Below, piece after piece: positions 17,896 through 27,556 of a stretch of 39,755 bases of DNA. Under the pieces are notes generated by a model that was not told the origin of the DNA, did not search any database, and saw only the letters and a program-made list of their open reading frames with translations. Origin of the DNA: Pseudomonadota bacterium (lineage in GTDB: Bacteria > Pseudomonadota > Gammaproteobacteria > Steroidobacterales > Steroidobacteraceae); contig CANGJP010000016.1 in the NCBI GenBank assembly GCA_947454465.1, positions 1-39,755 of the forward strand. Direction: 5' to 3'. The position numbers were made by a program, and so were the translations under genes. Every line of letters begins with the position of its first letter. Position 1 is the stretch's first letter.

Positions 17896-18984
17896 CTACT
17901 TCTTCTTTGCGACTTTCTTAGCCTTTTTGATAACCGGCTTTTTCGACTTAGAAGCTACTTTTTTTACGGGCTTCTTAGCAACTTTTTTTACCGCCTTCTT
18001 GGCTGATTTTTTAGCAACTTTCTTGCTGTTCTTGACGGGTGACTTTTTGACCTTAGCCTTGACCTTAGCTTTCGTTTTGGCCTGAGTTTTAGCCTTAACC
18101 TTACGCTTACCGTGCTTGGCATATTCCTCAGCAATAGCAGCACCAAGTTCGGCAGGAGAACGCACAGTACGAACACCTGCATCTTCTAATGCTGCAAACT
18201 TATCCGCGGCTGTACCTTTACCACCAGCAACGATTGCGCCTGCATGGCCCATGCGTTTGCCAGGAGGTGCGGTCACGCCAGCAATGTAAGACACCACAGG
18301 CTTAGTCACGTTGTCCTTAATGAACTGCGCGCCAGCTTCTTCGTCACTACCACCGATTTCACCCACCATGATGATGGCTTCAGTCTGCGGATCTTGTTCG
18401 AACATGCCCAGCACTTCAACGAAATTTAGGCCGCGCACAGGATCACCACCGATACCTACGCAAGTACTTTGTCCCAAACCAATATTGGTGGTCTGGAAAA
18501 CAGCTTCATAAGTGAGCGTACCGGAACGCGATACAATGCCCACCTTACCTGGCTTGTGAATGAAGCCCGGCATGATACCGATCTTACATTCACCCGGAGT
18601 GATGATACCGGGGCAGTTGGGACCGATCAGCATGCTGCCGTAACTGGCCAACGAGGCCTTCACTCTAATCATGTCATTGACCGGAATCCCTTCGGTAATA
18701 CACACAATCAATTCGATACCGGCATCAGCGGCTTCGAGAATCGCATCAGCTGCATAAGGCGCTGGTACGTAAATCATGCTAACGGTTGCGCCAGTAGCAG
18801 CAACAGCATCCCGCGCTGTGTTGAACACAGGAACGCCGAGATGCTTTTCACCCGCACGGCCTGGAGTAACACCACCCACTAGCTTGGTGCCATAAGCCAT
18901 ACATTGTTCGGAGTGGAAGGTGCCTTGCTTGCCGGTAAAGCCTTGGCAAATCACCTTTGTTTGTTTATTGACTAGGATACTCAT
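17896..18984 (-). CDS. sucD: Succinate-CoA ligase alpha subunit with lysine-rich C-terminal extension
   Basis: SucD with SucC interconverts succinyl-CoA and succinate with nucleotide phosphorylation in the TCA cycle. Residues 1-288 are standard: [63 protein letters not shown], and GHAGAIV with the phosphorylated histidine. The family usually ends near here, at about 290 residues. This protein continues in frame for about 74 residues, close to half of them lysine, in KKVAKK, KKSAKK and KKPVKK units like histone H1 or AlgP/PAKKA tails. There is no sign of a frameshift, and the next gene lies 98 bp further. The tail may bind nucleic acid or other polyanions; that is inference. Confidence 0.95.
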   Translation of the reverse strand: MSILVNKQTKVICQGFTGKQGTFHSEQCMAYGTKLVGGVTPGRAGEKHLGVPVFNTARDAVAATGATVSMIYVPAPYAADAILEAADAGIELIVCITEGIPVNDMIRVKASLASYGSMLIGPNCPGIITPGECKIGIMPGFIHKPGKVGIVSRSGTLTYEAVFQTTNIGLGQSTCVGIGGDPVRGLNFVEVLGMFEQDPQTEAIIMVGEIGGSDEEAGAQFIKDNVTKPVVSYIAGVTAPPGKRMGHAGAIVAGGKGTAADKFAALEDAGVRTVRSPAELGAAIAEEYAKHGKRKVKAKTQAKTKAKVKAKVKKSPVKNSKKVAKKSAKKAVKKVAKKPVKKVASKSKKPVIKKAKKVAKKK

Positions 18985-19015
18985 TGAAGATCCGCTCGAT
19001 GTTAAGTTTTTAAGT

Positions 19016-19042
19016 GCCTAGCGGGCTTTATCCACGCTAGGC
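19016..19042 (-). other. Inverted repeat in the sucC-sucD gap
   Basis: GCCTAGCG / CGCTAGGC forms an 8-bp stem with an 11-base loop in the 97-bp gap between sucC and sucD. No U run follows. It may be an intercistronic processing or stabilising hairpin, or a leaky attenuator that lowers sucD relative to sucC. Confidence 0.5.
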
Positions 19043-19081
19043 TCGATGAAAATTAAACTGTCTTGGTTAAACAGCCTAGAG

Positions 19082-20251
19082 TTACTTGGCCTTTTTAACC
19101 GCTGCAACCACCTTCTTGGCCGCATCAGTCAGGTCAGACGCTGAGGTCAACGCCAAGCCACTGCTGGCCAGTAACTTACGTCCAGCTTCAGCATTAGTAC
19201 CTTCAATACGCACCACCACAGGGACCTGCACACCCACATCTTTCACTGCAGCAATAATGCCTTCTGCGATCATGTCGCAGCGGACGATGCCGCCAAAGAT
19301 GTTGACCAGAATGGCTTTCACCTTGGGGTTAGACAGAATCAGGTTAAATGCAGCCGTAACGCGTTCTTTAGTTGCACCGCCACCCACATCAAGGAAGTTG
19401 GCTGGCGAGCCGCCGTATACCTGAATCACGTCCATTGTTGCCATGGCCAAGCCTGCTCCGTTGACCATACAGGCGATATCACCATCAAGTGACACGTAGT
19501 TGAGGTCGTGCTTAGCAGCGGCCATTTCCATCGCATCTTCTTGGCTAGGATCACGCCAACTGGCCAATTCTTTCTGGCGAAACAAGGCGTTATCTTCAAT
19601 GTTCAACTTGGCATCTAACGCCACCAAACTACCATCGCCAGTCACGATCAGCGGGTTGATTTCCACTAAGCTGGCGTCTTTTTCCAAGTACAGCTTGTAA
19701 AGACCCTGAGCAATGGCAGTGAATTCCTTCACTTGGTTACCGCTCAAACCCAACGCAAAGGCCATCAAACGACACTGCGAATCCTGAAGACCAGCGGCGG
19801 GGTGAACATTCACTCGGATCAGCTTTTCTGGGGTGTGTTCGGCCACTTCTTCGATATCCATACCGCCAGCTGGGGAAACGATGAAAGCAATATGCCCTTT
19901 ATCGCGATTCAGTACCATGCTGACGTACAGCTCGCGCTCAATTTTGCTGGCAGGCTCCACATACACCTGATGAATCGGCAGGCCTTCTGGTCCGGTCTGA
20001 TGGGTATGCAGATACTTGCCAAACATGCCTTTTGCGGCTTCGGCAGCCTTTTCTGGGGAATCCACCAGTTTTACACCACCGGCTTTGCCACGCCCACCGG
20101 CGTGCACCTGGGCTTTAACCACCCACTTACTGCCGCCAATCTTACGAGCAGCATCAGCTGCTTCCTCAGGGGTTGAAGCCACGTGACCTGCTGGCACCGG
20201 AATGCCGTAACGGGTAAAAAGCTGTTTTGACTGGTATTCGTGCAGATTCAT
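19082..20251 (-). CDS. sucC: Succinate-CoA ligase beta subunit
   Basis: SucC supplies the ATP-grasp nucleotide site and the succinate site of the SucCD heterotetramer. The start [20 protein letters not shown] is the family hallmark, so the ATG at 20251 is used although the frame opens a little earlier at a TTG. Other landmarks are [69 protein letters not shown] and [17 protein letters not shown]. The 389 residues match the family. It is divergent from pilS across about 195 bp, where I could not pick a convincing promoter, and forms an operon with sucD. Confidence 0.97.
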   Translation of the reverse strand: MNLHEYQSKQLFTRYGIPVPAGHVASTPEEAADAARKIGGSKWVVKAQVHAGGRGKAGGVKLVDSPEKAAEAAKGMFGKYLHTHQTGPEGLPIHQVYVEPASKIERELYVSMVLNRDKGHIAFIVSPAGGMDIEEVAEHTPEKLIRVNVHPAAGLQDSQCRLMAFALGLSGNQVKEFTAIAQGLYKLYLEKDASLVEINPLIVTGDGSLVALDAKLNIEDNALFRQKELASWRDPSQEDAMEMAAAKHDLNYVSLDGDIACMVNGAGLAMATMDVIQVYGGSPANFLDVGGGATKERVTAAFNLILSNPKVKAILVNIFGGIVRCDMIAEGIIAAVKDVGVQVPVVVRIEGTNAEAGRKLLASSGLALTSASDLTDAAKKVVAAVKKAK

Positions 20252-20446
20252 GCGCGATGTGTCTCGGTTCAAAGGTTGTAGTAAAGGTCGGCACCATCAG
20301 CACTTGTCATACTGAGCCAGACCACAGAGCCATATATTGTGTAGGAATTGCGTACAGAAGCAAAGTATTACGCCGATATTTAAGGTCACAGACAGATCTG
20401 AGATGCAGTCGGTTTTAGAATCACAGACTAGGCATGCTAAGTTGGG

Positions 20447-22099
20447 ATGCCAATGAATATCGAATTTCGGTCACAGCCTGCCCCTGCCAGCGCGCTCCAT
20501 TTATCGGGCGCCTCGGATCAATTTGCGTGGCGGATTCTTCGACTCCTAAACTACTTTCGCTGCCTGATCCCACTGGTATTGGGGGGGGTGTTTGTTTTAC
20601 TGAACCACGATCCGTTCGGTGAGCATAATCCACCGTTGTTCGCTGCAACGCTGATGGCATATGAGTTTTTTGCTGTACTAAGCTTCGTCACCCTCCACCG
20701 CCAATGGCCCGGATTGCACATTCAAACCCGGCCGCAATTACTGAGCGATATCATCGCCATCAGTTTACTGACCTATAGCAGCGGCGGAATGACCAGCGGC
20801 CTCGCCCAATTACTGATCCTGCCTATTGCCGCGGCGCCGTTAATTATTCAGCGCAAATTGGGACTGTGGTTAGCCGCTACGGCCACGCTATCGCTCCTAG
20901 CGCAACAAGGTCTCACCATTCTCCACGGAGGTGGAGATGTAAGCGAACTAACCAGTACCGCGATGCTGGGTATATTGATGTTTATCCTCAGCTTCAGTGT
21001 CAGCTACGGCTTCCAGCGACTGTTAGATAATGAGGCGTTGGTCAAGCAACGTGATGTCGATATTGCCAACCTTGCAGAATTGAACGAATTCATTGTTCAT
21101 CATCTGAGAGAAAGTATCTTGGTGGTCGATGCTGAAGATCGGGTACGCTTAATCAATGAATCCGCGTCCCAGTTGCTTAAAGACGGCCCCGTGGCAGCAC
21201 GGACGCAACTAGGCGAATTCTCTCCACAATTATTGCAGTTACTCGATCTATGGCGCCACCAGGGCATGGAGTCAACTACTATGCCCGCCACGCTGGTCTC
21301 TGCAAATGGTGCTACGCTCATCCAACCCCATTTTGTAGCCTTAGCCAATAAAAGCCCTGGCCCCACTCTTATTTTTCTGGAGGACACCAGCATCGTAGCC
21401 GAACGGGTTAAGCAATCAAAATTAGCTGCACTCGGTCATTTAAGTGCCAGCATTGCCCATGAAGTTCGCAATCCGGTTGGTGCCATGAGCCATGCTGCAC
21501 AACTTTTACTCGAGTCACCCAATCTTGACCCATCTGACCAACGATTATGCAACATCATCTCAAGCAATTCTCAGCGTGTCAGCACCATCATCAACAACAT
21601 CCTGCAGCTTTCGCGACGTGATACCACCCACGCTCAAGCGCTGCTGCTAAACGACTGGGTAAACGAATTCACCAGACAATTTAAGCAAAGCTACCAACTT
21701 AGTGATGAAGAGCTACATGTAGCAGTACCGGCATATCCTGTCGCCGTCAAAGTCGATGCCTCACATCTTCATCAGATCGTTTCTAATTTATGCGAAAACG
21801 CATTGAAGTACGGTCAGACTGTAATCGGTAAATGGCTTGAAATACGCTATGGCCGCATTAGCAATACCAATCGACCCTTCCTGGAAATAGTGGATCGCGG
21901 AGCGGGCATCAACCCAGATCAAACCAGTCGTATTTTCGAACCTTTTTTCACTGCAGGCACGGGCGGCACTGGGCTAGGCTTATTCATTGCCCGTGAACTC
22001 ACCCATTGCAACCGAGCCATCCTGATCTACGAACCCCGCCAAGGGGGTGGTAGCATTTTCCGGATAGTATTTTCTGATCCACAACGTTGGGAAGAATAA
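20447..22099 (+). CDS. pilS: PilS, sensor histidine kinase controlling pilin transcription
   Basis: PilS is the membrane sensor kinase that phosphorylates PilR and so controls pilA. The N-terminal 200 residues contain about six hydrophobic helices. A PAS-like region with NEFIVHHLRESILVVD follows. The H-box is SIAHEVRNPVGAM with the phospho-accepting His at residue 338, the N-box SNLCENALKYG, and the G-boxes DRGAGINPD and TGGTGLGLFIAREL. An ATG at 20453 is an equally possible start, since GGGA lies just ahead of it. The stop codon directly abuts the ATG of pilR, so the two are co-translated. Confidence 0.93.
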   Translation: MPMNIEFRSQPAPASALHLSGASDQFAWRILRLLNYFRCLIPLVLGGVFVLLNHDPFGEHNPPLFAATLMAYEFFAVLSFVTLHRQWPGLHIQTRPQLLSDIIAISLLTYSSGGMTSGLAQLLILPIAAAPLIIQRKLGLWLAATATLSLLAQQGLTILHGGGDVSELTSTAMLGILMFILSFSVSYGFQRLLDNEALVKQRDVDIANLAELNEFIVHHLRESILVVDAEDRVRLINESASQLLKDGPVAARTQLGEFSPQLLQLLDLWRHQGMESTTMPATLVSANGATLIQPHFVALANKSPGPTLIFLEDTSIVAERVKQSKLAALGHLSASIAHEVRNPVGAMSHAAQLLLESPNLDPSDQRLCNIISSNSQRVSTIINNILQLSRRDTTHAQALLLNDWVNEFTRQFKQSYQLSDEELHVAVPAYPVAVKVDASHLHQIVSNLCENALKYGQTVIGKWLEIRYGRISNTNRPFLEIVDRGAGINPDQTSRIFEPFFTAGTGGTGLGLFIARELTHCNRAILIYEPRQGGGSIFRIVFSDPQRWEE

Positions 22100-23452
22100 A
22101 TGACCCAAGCCCGTGCACTGATCGTCGATGACGAGGCTGATATCCGTGAACTACTGAGTATCACGCTTGAACGCATGCAGATAGATGTCAGTGCCGCCCC
22201 CGATCTCGCCAGCGCAACGCAACTGCTACAAAACGGTGATTACCAGCTCTGTTTAACCGACATGAACTTATCAGACGGTAGCGGACTGAGCTTGGTGGAA
22301 TGGATTCAAAGTCACCGGCCACATTTACCCGTAGCAGTTATCACGGCACACGGCAATGTTGAGTCGGCTGTACGAGCACTAAAACTCGGGGCTTTTGATT
22401 TTATCTCCAAGCCATTGGACTTAGCGGCTTTACGCAAACTCATCATGGCTACATTAAAACTGACTAACAGCCCCGACAGTACCGGCTGGTTTCAGGAAAG
22501 CCGATTATTGGGACAATCAACTGCCATGCATACTTTGCGCGAAATGATCGACAAAGTTGCTCGCAGCCAAGCTCCCGTACACATCTATGGTGAATCGGGT
22601 ACCGGCAAAGAACTGGTCGCGCAATTAATCCATGAAACTAGCGCACGCCGTGACAGACCCTTTGTGCCTGTGAATTGCGGCGCGATCCCAAGTGAGTTGA
22701 TGGAAAGTGAACTATTCGGTTACAAAAAAGGCAGCTTCACCGGCGCTACAGTTGATAAGCCAGGCCTTATACAATGCGCTGAAGGGGGCACGTTATTTCT
22801 TGATGAAATCGCTGACCTGCCACTTCACATGCAAGTCAAACTGTTACGCGTCATTCAACAAAAAACAATTCGGCCACTAGGTGAAACACGTGAGATACCT
22901 ACCGACGTTCGCATTCTATCGGCCACCCATAAACACTTAAATCTCTTAGTTAGCGAAGGTAAGTTTCGCGAAGACTTATTCTACCGCGTGAATGTCATCG
23001 AGATTCGCGTACCTCCGTTACGTGAACGAGAGAACGACATTAGTCAATTGACTGATTGGCTACTAAAACAGCAAAGCAAACTGATGGGGCACACACTACA
23101 GATTAGTCCTGCAGCAGTTAACGCTCTTAATCACTATCACTTCCCCGGTAATGTCCGTGAACTGGAAAACATCCTTGAACGCGCTGCAACATTATGCAGT
23201 CAGCATCGAATTGAAGTAAGTGATCTACAATTACGCCCTATTACACATCCCGTAGCAGAGCAAGCCATTAACAAACCATATACCGAAATTTCAGAAGGTG
23301 AAGCACTAGGCAATGCTCTTGAAGAGATAGAACGCGAAGCGATTTTAAATGCACTGACACAAACCCGATTCAACAAAACCAAAGCCGCAGCTCTACTAGG
23401 GATGAGCTTCAGATCTTTACGCTACCGCATAAAAAAACTAGGGCTTGAGTAA
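22100..23452 (+). CDS. pilR: PilR, sigma-54-dependent response regulator
   Basis: PilR is an NtrC-type activator which, once phosphorylated by PilS, binds upstream of pilA and remodels sigma-54 RNA polymerase. The receiver has D10-D11 and phospho-acceptor D54 (LCLTDMNLSDGSG). The AAA+ domain carries Walker A GESGTGKE, the sigma-54-contacting loop GSFTGA (the serine variant also known in PilR of Pseudomonas), Walker B GGTLFLDEIADLP and PPLRERENDI. The C-terminus has a Fis-type helix-turn-helix, NKTKAAALLGMSFRSLRYRIKKLGL. Length is 450 residues. It directly follows pilS and precedes the pilA promoter region. Confidence 0.95.
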   Translation: MTQARALIVDDEADIRELLSITLERMQIDVSAAPDLASATQLLQNGDYQLCLTDMNLSDGSGLSLVEWIQSHRPHLPVAVITAHGNVESAVRALKLGAFDFISKPLDLAALRKLIMATLKLTNSPDSTGWFQESRLLGQSTAMHTLREMIDKVARSQAPVHIYGESGTGKELVAQLIHETSARRDRPFVPVNCGAIPSELMESELFGYKKGSFTGATVDKPGLIQCAEGGTLFLDEIADLPLHMQVKLLRVIQQKTIRPLGETREIPTDVRILSATHKHLNLLVSEGKFREDLFYRVNVIEIRVPPLRERENDISQLTDWLLKQQSKLMGHTLQISPAAVNALNHYHFPGNVRELENILERAATLCSQHRIEVSDLQLRPITHPVAEQAINKPYTEISEGEALGNALEEIEREAILNALTQTRFNKTKAAALLGMSFRSLRYRIKKLGLE

Positions 23453-23642
23453 TTCACGATGCGCACATGACAAACACAAAAATTATCGTTACCAATAATG
23501 TTTCCTACGTTGGAAACTGACACAAATCGTCACTTAGTGCCAAAACCACTCCACTTCAAGCCCACCAAAAATACTGATCTATTTAACTATATATTCGGAC
23601 TATCGTCTCTAGATCAGATAGTTATTAAAAATATAAACCTGA

Positions 23643-23658
23643 TGGCATGCCACTTGCT
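23643..23658 (+). promoter_or_regulatory. Sigma-54 (-24/-12) promoter of pilA
   Basis: TGGCATGCCACTTGCT matches the sigma-54 consensus TGGCAC-N5-TTGCW, with GG at 23644-23645 and GC at 23656-23657 at the required spacing of ten bases. Transcription would begin near 23669, leaving a leader of about 50 bases before pilA. The upstream 265-bp gap also holds TGACA-containing stretches near 23467 and 23517 that could be PilR sites; these are weaker calls. Confidence 0.88.
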
Positions 23659-23717
23659 AATGCATTCATAGGCATTTATCGCTCATTTTCGCTTACCACC
23701 ACTTTTAGGAGATCACC

Positions 23718-24161
23718 ATGCATAAGCAAGCTCAACAGGGATTTACCCTCATCGAATTAATGATTGTCGTTGCCATCATCGGCATCCTGGCAGCGATCGC
23801 ACTGCCTGCCTATACCCAATACACGCAGAAAGCTAAATTTGCCGAAGTGATTCAAGCCACCGCAGGCATGAAAACAGACGTTGAAGTCTGCGCACAAGAA
23901 TCCGGTGATTTAACCACTTGCGATGGCGGCGCCAACGGCGTTGCCGCAAATGTTGCAAGTACAAACTCCACAAAATACACTGCCACTGTCACTACTCAAG
24001 ATGGAGTGATCACAGCCACAGCAAAAACTGGGGTAGGGTTACAAGACACCACTACTGGTTCAGGATATACCTATGTTCTGACTCCAGCACTGACCAATGG
24101 GCAAGTGACTTGGACGGTTTCAGGCACCTGTATCACGGCTAACATCTGCAAAGCCGGCTAA
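23718..24161 (+). CDS. pilA: PilA, major type IV pilin
   Basis: PilA is the structural subunit of the pilus fibre. A short leader MHKQAQQG is cut by PilD before the phenylalanine, which then becomes N-methylated. The mature protein begins [20 protein letters not shown], with the conserved Glu5. The globular part has a cysteine pair near residues 57-64 (CAQES...TTC), and the C-terminus [13 protein letters not shown] could close a disulfide-bonded loop. The 147-residue length is typical of type IVa pilins. AGGAG lies ahead of the start. It follows a sigma-54 promoter and is closed by a hairpin, so it is its own transcription unit. Confidence 0.96.
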   Translation: MHKQAQQGFTLIELMIVVAIIGILAAIALPAYTQYTQKAKFAEVIQATAGMKTDVEVCAQESGDLTTCDGGANGVAANVASTNSTKYTATVTTQDGVITATAKTGVGLQDTTTGSGYTYVLTPALTNGQVTWTVSGTCITANICKAG

Positions 24162-24200
24162 TCACTCTAGGTAGACAAAGAAATCTACCCAAGTACAAGC

Positions 24201-24234
24201 AAAGAACCCCTAACCCTTATAAAAGGGGTTCTTT
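24201..24234 (+). terminator. Terminator downstream of pilA
   Basis: AAAGAACCCC / GGGGTTCTTT forms a 10-bp stem, with a T-A pair extending it inward, 40 bp after the pilA stop. The T run is short, but the A-rich left arm and T-rich right arm fit a terminator that separates pilA from pilB. I see nothing else in the 272-bp pilA-pilB gap. Confidence 0.8.
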
Positions 24235-24433
24235 GATGCTGATTATCAGTGAAGAGGTCTGACGACCAAATCTCAACCTAGCAATATCTTAGCGTTTGAT
24301 CCCAACTGTGACGCACATCCCTCAGTCCTTAAGGCAACTCCGGCAAAATCAACCCTTCATTTAACATTGTTCCAAATGGCAATTACGGCCAGACTTCAAC
24401 TTACGATCTTGGCATAACACAGACCATCCGACC

Positions 24434-26170
24434 ATGATTGATCCCACCGCAATGTCTTCCAGTACGCTAAGGATGGCCTTGCAAGGTTTGCCCGCTCGCT
24501 TAATTCAGGATGGAATCTTAAGCGATAAGTCTGCTTTGCAGGCTTTGGATGAAATCAAAGCCAGCAATACCAACCTCGTCACTCATTTAGTAACCAAGGG
24601 TTTAGCAGATCCACGCGAAATTGCGATCGCTTCATCTCAAGAATTTGGTGTCCCCCTCCTTGACTTGGATGCCGTTCACCCCGACCTTGATGTCATACGA
24701 CTGGTGTCTAATAAGCTGCTACAAAAACACCGTGTATTGCCTTTAGCTAAACGTGGCAAACGTCTGTTTGTCGCGGTATCAGATCCTACTAACACCCATG
24801 CTTTAGATGAAATTAAGTTTCAGACCAGCATGTCGGTCGAACCCATAGTGGTTGAAGAAAACAAGCTTCAGAAATTAGTGGGAGAAGCGCTCGAACAAGT
24901 CGAGAGCCAAATTTCCAACCTAAGTACCGCCGATGTGGATCTTGACGGCCTTGATATCAGCAGCGACGACGAGACGGTTGAATCGGTGGGACGCGACGAC
25001 ATCGATGAAGCCCCCATCGTACGCTTCGTCAACAAAATGCTGCTAGATGCCATCAAAAAAGGCGCCTCTGATATTCACTTTGAGCCATATGAAAAAATTT
25101 ATCGTATTCGTTTACGCATCGATGGCTATTTGAAGGAATTATCTGCACCGCCGGTTCAACTGGCAAACAAGCTGGCGGCGCGCATCAAGGTCTTAGCGCG
25201 TCTAGATATTGCCGAACGCCGTATCCCACAGGATGGACGCATCAAATTACGTATCTCAAAAACGCGAGCCATCGATTTTCGAGTGAGTACTTGCCCGACG
25301 CTGTTCGGGGAAAAAATAGTGGCGCGTATTCTTGATCCTTCCAGTGCAATGATGGGCATTAACGCACTGGGTTACGAACCTTTTCAGAAAGAGCTATACC
25401 TGCAAGCGCTAGCTCGCCCGCACGGCATGATCTTAGTGACCGGCCCAACAGGTAGCGGTAAAACCGTTTCGCTTTATACGGGCCTGAATATTCTTAATAA
25501 AGAAGACACCAATATTTCAACTGCGGAAGATCCTGCCGAAATCAATTTACCTGGTGTCAATCAGGTCAACATCAACCCTAAAGTAGGACTTACTTTCGCA
25601 TCAGCTCTGCGCGCATTTCTGCGCCAAGATCCCGATGTAATCATGGTAGGTGAAATCCGTGACCTAGAAACTGCTGAAATCGCTATCAAAGCCTCACAAA
25701 CCGGGCATCTTGTACTCTCGACGCTACACACCAACGATGCACCTAAAACACTTAGCCGGCTCGTTGACATGGGGGTACAACCCTATGCTATTGCCACCTC
25801 CGTCTCCCTGATTATTGCGCAGCGTCTTGCACGAAAACTCTGCGAGCATTGCAAAGAACGACTTGAATTACCCCCCTCCGCCCTGCTTAAAGAAGGGTTC
25901 ACAGAAGCTGAAATCACAACCGACTTAAAAATCTACAAACCCACCGGCTGTAATTTATGCTCCGACGGGTATAAAGGACGAATCGGTATTTACCAAGTTA
26001 TGCCCGTCACGGAAGCCATCAGTCGTATTATTTTGCGTGGCGGAGATTCAATGGAAATCGCAGACCAAGCCGCAAAGGAAGGCATCTGGGACTTACGTCG
26101 ATCTGCACTGGAGAAAGTCAAAAATGGGATTACGAGTCTGGACGAACTGCATCAGTGCACTGTTGAATAA
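24434..26170 (+). CDS. pilB: PilB, type IV pilus extension ATPase
   Basis: PilB is the hexameric cytoplasmic motor that drives pilus assembly. The N-terminal MshEN-type region (about residues 20-150) includes LPARLIQDGILSD and HRVLPLAKRGKRLFVAVSDP. The motor has RQDPDVIMVGEIRDLETAE (Asp/Walker B boxes), Walker A GPTGSGKT, and the His box TGHLVLSTLHTND. Four cysteines, CEHC and CNLC, form the zinc site usual for GspE/PilB. Length is 578 residues, normal. It is followed by pilC (120-bp gap) and pilD. Confidence 0.96.
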   Translation: MIDPTAMSSSTLRMALQGLPARLIQDGILSDKSALQALDEIKASNTNLVTHLVTKGLADPREIAIASSQEFGVPLLDLDAVHPDLDVIRLVSNKLLQKHRVLPLAKRGKRLFVAVSDPTNTHALDEIKFQTSMSVEPIVVEENKLQKLVGEALEQVESQISNLSTADVDLDGLDISSDDETVESVGRDDIDEAPIVRFVNKMLLDAIKKGASDIHFEPYEKIYRIRLRIDGYLKELSAPPVQLANKLAARIKVLARLDIAERRIPQDGRIKLRISKTRAIDFRVSTCPTLFGEKIVARILDPSSAMMGINALGYEPFQKELYLQALARPHGMILVTGPTGSGKTVSLYTGLNILNKEDTNISTAEDPAEINLPGVNQVNINPKVGLTFASALRAFLRQDPDVIMVGEIRDLETAEIAIKASQTGHLVLSTLHTNDAPKTLSRLVDMGVQPYAIATSVSLIIAQRLARKLCEHCKERLELPPSALLKEGFTEAEITTDLKIYKPTGCNLCSDGYKGRIGIYQVMPVTEAISRIILRGGDSMEIADQAAKEGIWDLRRSALEKVKNGITSLDELHQCTVE

Positions 26171-26290
26171 CCACAAGCGCCACACCCCGTTATCTGAACT
26201 TCCACACACAAAAACGGTAAGATGGTCATAGGCGTCTATTTCCACAGCGTGAACTTGCCACCAACACTCGTTAATTTATAACGTAAGGTC

Positions 26291-27508
26291 ATGTCCCCTA
26301 CCACCGCCACATACAAACACCCCTACACTTACGAAGGCACGGACAGAAAAGGTCTCAAGGTGAAAGGACGCTTGCTAGCAGTATCTGAGCCAGCAGCCAA
26401 AGCAGAACTGCGCAAGCAAGGCATTATTGCCAAACGAGTTCGCAAACAAACTCAACTGATCAATACTGAAAAAAAGATCGAAAGCGGTGATATCGCGCTT
26501 TTTTCTCGGCAATTGGCCACGATGCTACAAGCGGGCATTCCCATGGTGCAGGCCTTTGATATTGTCGGTAATGGCCATGAAAAACCCGCCATGCAAAAAC
26601 TGATTTTATCTATTAAATCTGACGTGGAATCAGGTAACACTCTTCATGAAGCACTCGCCAAGCATCCGTTATATTTCGATGATTTATTCGTCAATCTAAT
26701 CGAAGCCGGTGAACATGCCGGCGCACTAGAAACTCTGCTCGAAAAAATAGCCACTTATAAAGAAAAAACTGAGGCACTGAAAAAGAAAATAAAAAAAGCC
26801 ATGTTTTACCCTGCGGCAGTCATCGTGGTGGCCATTATCGTCACCATTATCTTGCTGATTTTCGTCATTCCTCAGTTTGAAAGTATCTTTAAAGACTTCG
26901 GCGCCGATCTCCCCACCTTCACTTTAATGGTCATTGGTTTATCTAAACTCGTGCAGTCTTATGGCGTGGTTCTCGCGCTCTTGATAGGTGCGTCTGTCTA
27001 TAGCTTTGTGTATCTGCACAAGCGATCTAAGCCTATGCGTCAAAATGTGGACCGCTTATTACTGAAAGCACCCGTCATCGGTCCAATTTTGGTCAAAGCA
27101 GCCATCGCGCGCTTCGCACGCACGTTATCAACCATGTTCTCTGCCGGAGTTCCGCTCGTTGAAGCCCTGACCTCAGTGGCTGGAGCAACAGGGAACATTG
27201 TGTATGAACAAGCCACGCTGCAAATCCGTGATGAAGTGGCCACTGGTCAGCGACTGCAACGCTGCCTAGAAAACACCGGACTGTTCCCGAATATGGTGGT
27301 GCAAATGATTACCGTGGGCGAAGAGTCCGGCTCACTGGATGCCATGTCGGCCAAAGTAGCCGACTTCTATGAGGCTGATGTCGATGCCGCAGTAGACGCA
27401 ATGAGCAGCCTACTCGAACCGCTCATCATGGCAGTGCTAGGGCTACTCGTTGGCGGTATGGTCATCGCCATGTATCTGCCTATCTTCAAACTAGGCTCAG
27501 TCGTCTAA
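26291..27508 (+). CDS. pilC: PilC, type IV pilus inner-membrane platform protein
   Basis: PilC is the GspF-family platform on which PilB works. Two GspF domains are visible: the first near residues 70-200 with FSRQLATMLQAGIPMVQAFDI and NLIEAGEHAGALETLLEKIA, the second near residues 275-395 with FARTLSTMFSAGVPLVEAL and MITVGEESGSLDAMSAKVA. Three hydrophobic helices occur at about residues 172-195, 215-240 and 375-400. Length is 405 residues, as expected. Confidence 0.96.
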   Translation: MSPTTATYKHPYTYEGTDRKGLKVKGRLLAVSEPAAKAELRKQGIIAKRVRKQTQLINTEKKIESGDIALFSRQLATMLQAGIPMVQAFDIVGNGHEKPAMQKLILSIKSDVESGNTLHEALAKHPLYFDDLFVNLIEAGEHAGALETLLEKIATYKEKTEALKKKIKKAMFYPAAVIVVAIIVTIILLIFVIPQFESIFKDFGADLPTFTLMVIGLSKLVQSYGVVLALLIGASVYSFVYLHKRSKPMRQNVDRLLLKAPVIGPILVKAAIARFARTLSTMFSAGVPLVEALTSVAGATGNIVYEQATLQIRDEVATGQRLQRCLENTGLFPNMVVQMITVGEESGSLDAMSAKVADFYEADVDAAVDAMSSLLEPLIMAVLGLLVGGMVIAMYLPIFKLGSVV

Positions 27509-27556
27509 CGCTTATAATCATCACCTAAGCCTATACGTGGAGCCTAGTCAGTCAAT

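Noticed and set aside
17714-18085. Phenylalanine/leucine-rich plus-strand frame opposite sucD
   Set aside because: It is the mirror of the lysine codons (AAR read as TTY) of the SucD tail and has no start context of its own.
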